From Endothia cerciana (Eukaryota; Ascomycota; Sordariomycetes; Diaporthales; Cryphonectriaceae): a DNA stretch of 64,000 nt. The notes under the pieces are model-generated. The model saw nothing but the letters and a program-made list of their open reading frames with translations, had not been told where the DNA came from and made no database searches. Positions 1 to 10,137 of this stretch are shown here, in pieces (positions within the stretch are counted from its first letter, which is position 1; each line of letters begins with the position of its first letter). The stretch lies in contig JALRMH010000001.1 in NCBI GenBank assembly GCA_026119935.1, forward strand, positions 186,001 to 250,000, given 5' to 3'. The position numbers and the translations under genes were made by a program.

Positions 1-822
1 AAGATGGAGACCAAGATCAGGAGCAAGACCAGGTCGTGTTGGACGGGACGGGATAGCACGGAACAGGCCCAGAGCACAGGCACGTAGCGCAGCGCAGCGC
101 AGCGCAGCGCAGCGACAACCCAGGGCAGGGCAGGGCTGGGCAGAGCACGTCGGGCACGAATGCTCCGACCCCCCAGCCAGGCTAGTGGGGACGCAGTGTC
201 CGTATGCGCAGCAGTATATGTATATATTATTGTTCAGGGCAGAGATGGGAGGAAAGTAAATCGCTGGATGATGCTCACGGGCCATAGGGGGGATCGAAAT
301 ATAGTCCTTTCTGTGCGGGGACGGGGTGAAAAAGGGGACGAGGTCAATTTGGCACATGGACTCACAAAGTCCGTCTGTAGGTAAGCTGCAGGAGACCTTC
401 AGCGAGCCTTGCGCCAGTCCCAGTCCACTCCAGTCCAGCCCGGCGCACCTGCACCATCGGCCTACTTACTTCCCAGGTTCTGGGTTCTCCAGCATGTCCC
501 CACCCCCAACGACATGCCTTGATGCCTCCCGAGGCCACGCCAGATACTTTTCACCCTGTCCCCAGCAGTCTTCTTTTTCTTTTTTAGAATGAGGCTTGAA
601 TCGGAGATACCTTCCGAGAAGCACGGGTCGCCCAAGGCTTCTGGCTCTATGGTTTTGTTGTTAAATCCTGGAATAATGCTTGCGAGGCAGCAAATTATAG
701 CATCATCTGCGACCTGGCTGCTAAGAACATTGGTATGGATGTGTTTAATCGCCGCGCCATGTCCATATGTGCGTATGTATGATTACAGTCTCAGCTCCGT
801 CCATCTTGACGTGGGGTGCTGT
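1..822. other. left-edge noncoding stretch
   Basis: No reading frame here has a recognisable domain or a credible exon structure. The stretch holds a pentanucleotide repeat near its start, a short purine/GC-rich repeat after it, and an A+T-rich patch near 213-230. It lies downstream of AMP deaminase and probably contains that gene's 3' untranslated region. Confidence 0.5.
86..114. repeat. AGCGC pentanucleotide tandem repeat
   Basis: AGCGC is repeated almost six times without interruption, followed at 121-143 by an imperfect CAGGG-type repeat. It is a simple microsatellite in noncoding DNA. Confidence 0.9.
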
Positions 823-3800
823 TCACCTCTCCCCTCCCTCCCCAGCCTCGTCCACAGCGTCAGTCGCCCCTGGGGTCACCACCCTCTTCGTAGCCGCCCT
901 GTCATCACTCTCATGCATCGAAGACTGCCGCAGGCTGTTCGCCCTCTGTCGGCGGCTGATCATGCCCGGGTATATCCTTGGCTCGCTGCCCGAGAGATGC
1001 AGGTCATTCATGCCCTCGATCGGCCAGGAGCTGGTCGACTGCGGTTGTTGCACGGCCATTGCCGGCGATGATGTTGGCGGCTGGCCCATGCTGCGCGGCA
1101 GCGGCGTCATGTTTTCCACGTTAAGGTTCGTCTTGAGTGGCGTCGCTGGCGTGTTGGGCGCTGCTGAGGCGAAGGTGCTGGGTTCTGCGGAGGGGGGGTT
1201 GGCGTTCGAGTCGCTGTAGGAAACGTACATCTCCACCCTAGACTCGAGTCAGCTTCCAACTCATCGGCCGCTGTGGTCAAAGGGGCCGGCTTACATCTGC
1301 TGTTCCTCCCTCAGCGTGCGGTATCGGAATTCCTCTCTCCGAGTAGGCACATTCGTCTTGGCCATCGTATTGCCCAGGGATCCAGGAATCAAAAAATCGG
1401 AGCCGAGCCAGTGCTGCTTGACGGAGAATTCATATCCGCTCTGCTTGACCGAGTTCTTCGCGAGCTCACACATATCCACAGGACTGAGCTTGTAGATCTG
1501 CGCTGCAACCGCATACTCCTCCATCAGCGGCTCCTTGGTGTAAGCAAACTGCAGCGGGTCATCCGTCGACAGTGATACGTTCAGGCCGCGCTTGAAGTAT
1601 TGATAGAAGGGGTTTCGTTCTAGGGAAAGGAAGAGCGCGTTGTTGCTGAGGGGCGACATGGCGACGCCGATCTGCTCGAGGTAGAAGATATACTGGAGAA
1701 GCGGCACCTTGCGCAGCAGCAGGCCGTGGCTGATGCTATGAGCGCACTGGGCTGCGACTGCGAGGTGCTCCACGTCCCCGGCTTCACCGCAGTGCGGCCG
1801 CAAGACGAATGTGTTGAAGCCGCGCTGCTTCCTCCAGAAGTTGAGCGATGTCATGTTGGCGAAGAGGTAGTATATCCAGTAGCTGTAGGGCGGGTTCTGC
1901 TTGGTGTTCCAATCTCTGGGGACCGGGTACTTTCTGAACAGACGGCGCTCGACCTTGCTCTCGTCATCTACGCTGTCGATGCCGACAACGCGCTGTAGGA
2001 AGACGTGGAGTTTAGGATGAGACTGAGGATCCTTCGTCACCTCGAAGAGAGGCTCGAAGAGGTTCTTGACAATCTGCTCGAATGTCTCCATCGACCCGCT
2101 TGCCTTGTACACATCATAAAGACGAGGGATCTGAATAAGCCACCTGACATTGTGCGAGAACAACTTATTGTCAACCACCCATGCAGCAAGCTTATCCCAC
2201 TCATCCATACTTCGGCCGTAGATCGAGATGCGCCACTCAACCATCTGGTACTTGCTGGACTCTAGATCTGCTATGACCTCCTTTGAGATCTCGGCCAGGT
2301 ACCGACCCTTGATCAAGTTGTCCGTCTTCAAGAATATCGTTCGTAGGCGAGACTCCCCAATAGGGTTGTACTTGAGATTGAACTTGTCAAAGCGGTGAAA
2401 TGAGTCGGTGTGGGCATGCATATCCAAGGTGTCAATACTGAGGTCATACGCCGTGAGGTTGATGCTCTGGAACACCTCGGCCAGCGTGAGATACTTGTCG
2501 TCCCTATGGAGGACCACCTCATCAGGGGACTTCTTCATCTTGCTCTTGATGAAACGAAGAAGATGCTTCTGGTTCATGCAGGCCGAGTGATGCACGTGGG
2601 TGTCGACCTTTCTGACGTTGTAAAAATCACGATGGGGCACCTTTTTGGTATCGGCGGTCTCTTGGTACTCATTCAAGAGGGCGTACAGGTTGTACTTGCC
2701 CTCCAAATACTGCAGCCGGCGGAACGCAAAACTCTTGGATGGGCCATCGGATGATATTGACAGGATCGTATCCAGGTCCACGTAATACTCTTTGATGGTT
2801 GGAACGTTGACAGCCGGTGTGTCGGCTGCTTTAGCTTCTTCATTTTCGAACACCTGGTACACGCCGTTGGCATCGAGGCCAAAGGTCATCTCACTTGGAC
2901 CGGGCAGAGGCTCGAAGTGGGCCATGTCGAAGTCCTCACCAATGTCCTGGCCAGGTTTGCGCCTCTTCTTCTTGGGATCTTGCTCCGGAGCCTGATCCGG
3001 CGGCATAGTCATACTGTTGTTCATGCTATTGTTGGCGCTGCCGCTCGGATTTACCACCTTGTCCTGCTCTTCCACCCAAGCCGGCTGAGGAGGAGGTGGA
3101 TATATCGGCCAACTTGGATCGTCCTTTGGATTGTCCGTCGGTCCTTGCAGAGAAAGTCGGATGTACTTGTGCCGTATGTCGAGGATCTTTTGGACATTCT
3201 TGAGGATGCTACTAAGCTCAGCCGTGACCGAAGGGTCAGCGCCCACATAGGAGGCACTACCAATTCCCTGGGGCGCGCCCGTGGCCATCTCCAGCTGGGC
3301 TTGGTACACAGCATCATGGGCACTCACTCCGAGACCACTCGGCACCCTCGGCACATTCGGCTGGCTGCCGGCCTGGCTGCGGTTGCTAGGCAGGGTGAAG
3401 TGGGTGGTGTCTTTCTTAGAGACACTACCTGGGACACCCTCACCGCCTGCTTGTGGCCATGCAGAGGTTGGCAGGTCGTATGACGAGCCGAGCATCTTCT
3501 CCGGGGGGTTCTCGCCGAGATGAGACATGACAGGGCTGCCGAGCGCACTGCCACCGTGCGCCGATGAGGCCCAAGGTTGGCCGCCGGCCTTCTGGTCAAG
3601 CTGGCTGCGCTGGTAGAAGAGTTTCGCGTCGGTGTGCGTCATCTGACGCTCCGCAACGGGGTCGTAGAAGGCAGTCTTCTTAGGCATATCTCTCAGGAGC
3701 ACTTCTTCGTCTCCCTCGTCGGGTGGGGTCTTTGAGCTCGTGTGCGGCTGGCCATCTTCCCCTGACCCTGTGCTGCGGCTCTGAGGTGCTACGCTGCCCT

Positions 3801-3999
3801 CCTCCTCGTCAGAATCGGGTGCAAGAGGCATGGCGATGGAGTCGAGCTGAGGAGAGTCGAAACCCGGGGTAGCAGCTTCGAGAAAGGCGTGGTCTAAGAC
3901 AGGTCCTCGTTAGTCGTCGGACTCTAGTTGAGGGCTCCAGCACCTAGAAGCGTTCCAATGGAGGCCCGCAGAAAGTGTGCTTCATGACTTGCCGGCCAT
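823..3999 (-). CDS. AMD1: AMP deaminase
   Basis: The product converts AMP to IMP and ammonia in the cytosolic purine nucleotide cycle. The model has three exons: 3993-3999, 1295-3893 and 823-1237, giving 1006 residues with all phases consistent. The zinc-binding motif VDTHVHHSACMNQKHL lies near residue 433 and the C-terminal deaminase signature SLSTDDPLQFAYTKEPLMEE near residue 777; both are diagnostic of the AMPD family. A long disordered acidic N-terminus precedes the catalytic part, as is usual in fungi. Intron 1238-1294 is a normal GTAAGC...TAG intron. The first intron (3894-3992) would use a GC donor (GCAAGT), a CTAAC branch point and a TAG acceptor, leaving a 7-nt first exon. The alternative is a start at the methionine at 3831, since an in-frame stop lies just upstream of the second exon. 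Function is certain; the 5' end is inferred. Confidence 0.95.
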
Positions 4000-4610
4000 A
4001 AGGGCGAATGCGCACCCAAAGTGCGACTTATATGTCAACGCTGCAAGTTGGAGAGAGAGGAGGACGACGACGACCAACGGAGGTCGGAGGGGTTACACGT
4101 GTTCGTGTTCGTGCTATAGGTCCGTTGAGGAGATGCACAACCTGGAGTCAAATGTTTGATGTGACCGGTCGGCGTGACCGGTCAGCGCGGCTCGACCGCG
4201 GAGCTCCCCGCCAATTTTTGTCTGCTGTCTTCAGGGATCCCAGCAGTTGAGGGGCTCAGAAGAGACGTGAGGAATGACGTCCGACGGGGACCAGCTGCAG
4301 GCTATTATTAGTCCACTGAGCCAGCCGAGTTCTAGCCTCTCCAGGGGCCTGAGCAAGATGTGCCTCAGACCCCCACGGTGATCCGCTAGCCCTGCAGGGG
4401 CTCATAACTTTATTTACAGACAGCGAAAAACGGGGAAGATACATTTGTTCAAAGGCAGCAACCGGAATCGTAGTTCTGCAGAGCGCAGTTCTGGAGAGAT
4501 CCAATTTAAATCTGTATGCCGCTCTCCAGCTTGTGAGAAGGCCCTCGTCTTGACGCTATTGACACTGTTCTCTTCGGACAGAGGTCTGGAGTACGATACT
4601 GAAGGGACAC
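4000..4610. other. AMP deaminase upstream region
   Basis: No gene is seen. It separates the AMP deaminase start from the stop codon of the upstream transporter on the same strand, so it should contain the promoter of the first and the 3' untranslated region of the second. It contains the tandem TGACCGGTC elements listed separately. Confidence 0.5.
4162..4184. promoter_or_regulatory. tandem TGACCGGTC(A) palindromes
   Basis: Two copies of a ten-base inverted repeat lie 13 bases apart: TGACCGGTCG at 4162 and the perfect palindrome TGACCGGTCA at 4175. They sit about 165-185 bases upstream of the AMP deaminase start. Palindromic, phased elements in that place look like a site for a dimeric transcription factor. 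No factor can be named from the sequence. Confidence 0.4.
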
Positions 4611-5988
4611 TCAACCGACCTTCGTGAGCCTGACAGGCTGCGGTTTGGTCTTCTTGCCAGGATCGAGAGAATATAGTCCTCCTGCAAAGAACACAATACA
4701 AGCACCGAGCAGAGTGCCCGTGGCCAGCTGGTTCCCAAACAGCCAGATGCTGAGCAGGAGACTCACAAGCTTGCGAATGTTCAAGACAATCGTGACCGTC
4801 AGGGCCGAGGAGGCTGCCGCCAGCAGGTTGACGCCCCGAATGCAGGCGTACTGCGTCAAAACATTCATGACCAGATAGAAGAGCTGGCTCGGGATCTGGA
4901 TCTTCTCGATTCCGCGTTGGATATCCGCTGGGAGCGTTTCGAGCCCGAACAAGGCCGCGGTCGGGAGGGGCAGAGGTGGGCTGCTCGCCAGCTGGTTCCA
5001 TTGCCTCCACATGGACGGCATGAACGGGAGGAAGAGCGGCAGAGACAGGAGATGCGAGTAAAAGAGGTTCTCCCTCCAATGCGGCCCGTACTTCCGGTAT
5101 GTCTCCTCGGTATATAGGCCCATGATCGCGGACAGGATCTGGGCGACGAGGAGGATGGCAAGGCCGGTATTGAAGCTCGCAGCACTTCCGGCTTTTGCTT
5201 CCGCTTTGCCCTGTATCCTGTCAGCCTGCACATCCCATTGGCCCTTCCGTGGTTGCCCGGTCTCACCTTAGTCTGCGCATCAGACCAGGCGGCGATGATG
5301 ACACCAATGGTAAGCAACACCACAGCCGTGAGCTGTATGCGAGAGTATCTCTTGCCCCAGATACTCCCAGCGATCATCGTCGTGATACTGCCTCCGGACC
5401 TGAGAATGATATGTACCGGCACAGAGATATCGTAGCTGAAGGCATGGTTGTTCAGAGTGTTGATGCTGAAGAACAGCACGATATTGATCAGCCAACGCTT
5501 CAAGGGCACCTTGTTCGGTCGGAGGAAGAGGGGCGGCCGGGTCTCGTCGAACTGGGAGACGTAGCCCGTAACGGCGACGAAAAGGAACTGGACGAAGGTC
5601 AGGAGGGTGCCACTGGCCGGCTCGACCCTGTTCGGAAGACTCCAGTCAGCATCGCAGGTCCGGCAGGCCTCCGAAGGGGCGGGCCAAGCACTGACTGAAT
5701 GATAGCCTCGAGGGCAAAGACGTTGGAGCAGCATCCACCAAAGATCAGGAGCAGCATGACCCCGACGGTGAGCCATTGCGGGATGGTCTCGATGAAGATA
5801 CGGCCCAACATGCCCATGATTTTGGAGGACATGGGCCGCTGGTCGTCTATGCCATGGATCTCAGCTTTCTCCAGGGACGGAGCAGCATTGATGACTCGGG
5901 GCGTCATGGGAGCTGAAGCAGCCGCATGTTGCTGGGCTTTCTGGAGGGAGGAGGTTTGTCGTCGCCGAGCCGGGCGGGAGGCCGTCAT
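4611..5988 (-). CDS. UAA-family nucleotide-sugar transporter, YEA4-like
   Basis: This is a polytopic transporter of the UAA (UDP-GlcNAc/UDP-galactose) family, expected in ER or Golgi membranes and exchanging nucleotide sugars for glycan or chitin synthesis. Three exons are supported: 5696-5988, 5267-5627 and 4611-5210, with introns of 68 and 56 nt; they join in phase to 417 residues. Family hallmarks are GGCCSNVFALEAI in the first membrane segment, NNHAFSYDISVPVHIILRSG in the middle and GKRYSRIQ shortly after. The C-terminal half carries further hydrophobic helices and ends in a lysine-containing tail (KKTKPQ), compatible with ER retrieval. The start at 5988 opens a hydrophilic cytosolic N-terminus of normal length. 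The yeast Yea4/SLC35B4 branch is the closest fit I can suggest; the substrate is not proven by sequence. Confidence 0.9.
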
Positions 5989-8016
5989 TTACGCGGAGGT
6001 TTGTTCGAGGACGAGCAAAGGGGTGCGGGTGCGGGTGCGGGTGCGGGCGAGCGGTGGTGGGGGGGAACCTCAACACGCGTCGTGTTTCGTAGACTGGCCA
6101 AGGGAGAAAGGAAGCAACTTGGCTCAGCTCAGAGTGGCCGCCGCAGAGTACATGCGTATGACAGTTCTCTCGCAAGTTCGCGCCGGGAATGTAACGGAGA
6201 TCGTTGCAGCTTTGTGGCGTTTCGGGGTGGCGCGCAGCTGGGCGGAGGGCCGGAGGGCCTAGACCTCGTATTAGAAATAGCAATTGGCTCTAGCCAGCTG
6301 TACGAACGAGACGCAACAGTTGCAGCACAGTGAGCAAACAACAGGTGCAAAATGGACTATCCTGTTGAAATGAAGTCGCGCCACGGTGTCGTGTCAAGGC
6401 AGAGTCTCACACGCTGTCTGTCTGTCTGCCTGTCTGTCGTGGAGCTGAGCCAGGAAAGTTGTCGGTTCTGTCCTTGTCCCGATGAAGTGGCCTCAGCTGG
6501 GTACAGCTCACCTGCAGCAGCCACACGGGCCTGCAGTCGATAACCTTCAGGGGTCCTCCCACCTGGCCACCCCGCACCTCCAGGGAGTGTCGGCCCCCAT
6601 CTGCCGAGCAAGCATCGTCCTTCCGGCTATTCAGGATGATTGCGCATTATCTGGGTTAAGGGGATGCGGGTACCTGCGATTCAGTGCTTGGAGATGGTAT
6701 GGGTGGGACTGATTTGGCAGGTCGGATCCTCTAATGGATGTCACACCTTGTGGCTATCATCCGGCACCGTCGCCCGCGTTAAATGGTTTAAAATCGTGTT
6801 CTAGGCTTTGGACAGCGACCACAGGCAATATCACAATCCCGGAATCCTGGCTCGGTTCAGAACAACCGGTCATGCTCTAGCCCAAGCCAAACACCTAATG
6901 CGGCTCAAGATTGCGGAAGTCATCGTCTGTTCTCAAAATATACTGGCGGCCAACAAGGGACGCCAATAGCAACCGTAGAGGGACGGTGTTTCTTCTGCAT
7001 CTAGTACCTGACAAACGACGCCGCACCCGCCTCATCTCACATGGTGCCTTCTGTCGTGCGGGGTGGGGCTTATGAGGTAGCCCACCAATCACTGTTCTCT
7101 CCGAGGATGAAGCAAAATGTGATGCTCCCACGTTTATGCCGGCATAGTCCGTTCGCTTCATGCTGTCTACTGAGGCAAAGCATAATTGCGATCGGAGTTA
7201 AGCAATGCTCTGTACCTGCATATACTATGACTATAAGACCCGTACCCACAAGAAAGTCGCAGTGGCCTCATGCTCCATGGTAGTCTCAGGGCCGCGTACT
7301 ATATGCCGCGGATAATCTATTCCCGAGGGCGAGGCAACAGAAATAGCACTGTGTACATAATTACACACTCGAGCTGTGAAGAGAGTGTGTGTCCGTATCT
7401 TCCTGTAAACTATTCCTCATACCTGTTCCCGGCCACAACATGCCGGCGACCGAATTGGGGAAACCTTCGCAGGGATGGCGGGCCGAACCGGCAAGACAGG
7501 GGCCCCTGATTGTCCATCGGACCCCACATCGACTCGACCTCGTTCTCTTCGACCTGGCTTAATCTTCCGACCCGATTGACTCACGCCTGGCATGTCTTAG
7601 TAACGCGAACCCAAGGGTATGACAAAGTAAAAGATACAAGAAGCTCAAGGACGGTTGTCTCATATGACTGTCAGAAACCCCAGTAGGACAGAAGAGATGA
7701 CGTTCCTCCAGTAACTGATGAAACGGTCCGGGCCTTTTGAGTCTAGAATTGCGTATATTCTTGTCTACTAATGATGACTATCCACCTCGGCCGAGAGTCC
7801 AAAGCCAGAGAATAACACCCAAAGACACCTCAAAGACCGCTGAGCCTGGTCCAGAGACAAACAACGCGAACCCAGAGTTTCCACCAGCATATCTTCTCCT
7901 TCGCCGCTCTTCGAGGTACCGCCGCATCCAAACTACCAGAAACCCAATGAATATCACCTCGATACAGTCACCGAATTATTCTCAGACCGCTTAATCTCCG
8001 TCTCCGGAGTCCACTA
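5989..8016. other. gene-poor stretch
   Basis: No convincing gene is seen on either strand. Short open frames lack domains, signal peptides or exon logic. A GTGCGG-type repeat lies at its left end, probably in the transporter promoter. Base composition moves visibly toward A+T from about 6.7 kb on. Confidence 0.5.
6022..6046. repeat. GGTGCG hexanucleotide repeat
   Basis: About four tandem copies of GGTGCG lie just upstream of the transporter start codon. This is a simple repeat in a GC-rich promoter. Confidence 0.8.
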
Positions 8017-8493
8017 CTATGGACACTGGTGATTACAGAACTTGCACGGCATCTTGCGAGAGTCTAGAAATCAGAGAACCGCAGGTCAGTCATCATCCCT
8101 ACGCCCTCCTCGATGAGTAATGATGATGGGAAGGGAGATCTGGGAGAGGAGGATATAGTAAGGCTGGAAGAAGGGAAATAGAAGAATTCCGTATACACAC
8201 CAATGATCTCGCCCTCCGGGCATTCCGCGAAAACGCAGGCCTCCGTGGGGCCACGAAACTCCTCAATCCGTCCGCAGATACACGGAAGATCCGTGCAGCC
8301 CCTCTCGCGGGCAATTTTCTCTGCGCACTGCATCTGTCTTGTAAAAGTGGTCTTAGTATCTTTTCTAACATCAACGTGCTGTCGAATCCCTCTGACGAGG
8401 TCAAGGTGGGACGGAACACACCGCGCACTTCATGGCGGCAGTGCTACCGGCCAGAGCCACGACTGCTACTGTGAACAGAGACTTGATCTGCAT
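8017..8493 (-). CDS. small secreted CFEM-like cysteine-rich protein
   Basis: This three-exon gene encodes 83 residues: exons 8422-8493, 8201-8333 and 8017-8063, with introns of 88 and 137 nt (GTGTGT donors, CAG and TAG acceptors). Residues 1-20 form a signal peptide (MQIKSLFTVAVVALAGSTAA). The mature part has about ten cysteines, including MKCAMQC, GCTDLPCIC, EAC, AEC and a C-terminal PCKFCNHQCP. The spacing C-x3-C, then GC-x2-D-x2-C-x-C, then a more distant C and C, resembles the CFEM domain of fungal surface and secreted proteins involved in haem/iron binding or host interaction. It is shorter than most CFEM proteins and has no GPI tail, so it should be released. TATAAG lies near 8663, about 165 bases upstream. 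A homologous second locus follows at 9.7-10.1 kb. The exon model was built by eye; the exact function is unknown. Confidence 0.65.
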
Positions 8494-9667
8494 TTTGAAT
8501 CCGGTTTGAATATATGAGGAACAGTAGTGTTTTTTTGGTTCGGTGTGCTGTGTGATGGGGGTAATCGACAGACTCAGAGCTATGTATCAGCGAAGTGTGG
8601 TGTGTGGGTAAAAGAAACAGGAGCTCATCAGGTTTCCAAAAGTTTGCAAGACAGCTTCTTATACCCGTGACGGAAACTCCTTCGAAAGGGCCTCTTGGGC
8701 TATTTCTAATAGCTCCACAGTCATGTTCTTAGATGGACGAGGTTAACGCAGCACATGACGCTCGTCTCGAAACCTTTTCATCAATACGAGGGGCTATAGA
8801 GAGCGGTCCCCAAGTCCAGTAAAGTCTGTCTTTGATCCCCTCCTGCGCCCGTACATGCCATTGCCATTGCCAGTTAGAGCACCCACGGATCAGCATACAA
8901 GTACTGCCGCCAGGGTCTGTGGGTGACGCGACCTTTTGTGGACGGGTTAGACTTGAATACTTTGGGGTGCAAATCACTTTTCATGAATGGCAGATACTAC
9001 TTTGAAAGATGTCATGGATTAGGACCGTAAGAAGGCACAGCAATCGCCCTGTGTGGTAATGCGACGGCACGGCCGTGGGTATCGTATCATGGGGTTACTT
9101 TAATGCCATTTGAGGGCAGGCTTGATTTACCACCTCTATCGAACCCCCAGTAGCTTTGTTGTTGATATGCCGATCCGAGCTGCTAGTGCTCGTTGTCCGG
9201 GCTCCGCCAGCACCAGTGCACACCGCGTGTCCCAGCTGCTAGGCGGTAAAGCTACGTCCCATGAGGACTGGAGTTTTAATGCCGAAGTTCTAGGCCGAGC
9301 TCCCATTCTTTCTATGAACAAGCCTCCGGCGGGGGTTATCAGCCAATAACACATATCATTGTACCTGGGGATTTGAGCTCGACAGCAATTCTTTCTCGAA
9401 CTTTCCCTCAGGGAACTGAGGCGATTAATCAAGATGCGCATGGATAAATGTCACATAGCGTGCTCAACTTTCCAAACATTTTTCTTAGAATATTTCTCAG
9501 TGACTAATCAGTAACATGCTATCTCATAATACCCATTACGGCTAGGATGCCGCCTCCTGCTCAAGAAAGACCTAGAGAAGAGCATGCTGGACGTTCCAGA
9601 CCGGCTCACCAAACCACCTACCTGGTAGTGTTCAGGTTCCGCCGCCGGTTTAAGGCCCTCGCATCCC
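8494..9667. other. spacer between the two CFEM-like loci
   Basis: It contains the presumed promoter of the 8.0-8.5 kb gene. Otherwise nothing recognisable is seen; short open frames have no family features. Confidence 0.45.
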
Positions 9668-10137
9668 CTATTTGCAGTAGTAGCATATCTCATAAGCCAA
9701 AGCAGTGAAGCCTACAAGTCAACAAGTCAGCAGGTTCCGAAGTTGTCTCATGACTGCCGGCCTTTTCAGAAGAGGTCGATCTGTCCAGGGCGGCTGTCCA
9801 CCCTGCCATTCATCCTTGCATATGAGATATCAACTTACATGGAAGCTGATTAGGGTATCTGCTCTCGACACAGCCCACCTCTTCAGGCTCAATCATCTGT
9901 ATTTTCTTGCAGATACATTGCAGGTCGTGGCAGTCATGCTTCTCAGCCGCCTCGACAATACAGTTCATTTGATTTTCATGCGATAGGTCGTTGGCAGACG
10001 ATCCCTCAGTCCCTGTGAATCATGAATTATGCTACACCTATCGTGCATTGTGGGCATTCAACGAATCCATCAAGCTCGATAGGGTCAATGGCCACCCTGG
10101 CCAGAGCCGTGAGGGCGACTAGGAGCAGATGCTTGAA
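9668..10137 (-). pseudogene. decayed paralogue of the CFEM-like gene
   Basis: The last two exons are clear: 9839-9968 and 9668-9711, with a strong intron (GTAAGT donor, GCTGAC branch point, TTGTAG acceptor). They give MNCIVEAAEKHDCHDLQCIC and onward, ending ICYYCK. This matches the 8.0-8.5 kb gene in exon length (130 versus 133 nt), intron phase (phase 1) and cysteine pattern. Upstream a signal-peptide-like frame KITIFKHLLLVALTALA is present near 10090-10137. The codon before it is a stop, and the place of the ATG reads ATA. The expected splice acceptor before the second exon reads CAA instead of CAG, and a conserved ECP reads RYP (TGC to TAC). These are G-to-A changes on the coding strand plus an indel. 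A living gene with a start exon I could not find is the alternative. Confidence 0.5.

Noticed and set aside
7185..7210. GGAGTTAAGC string recalling part of 5S rRNA
   Set aside because: Neither the flanking helices nor the internal promoter boxes of a 5S gene are present.
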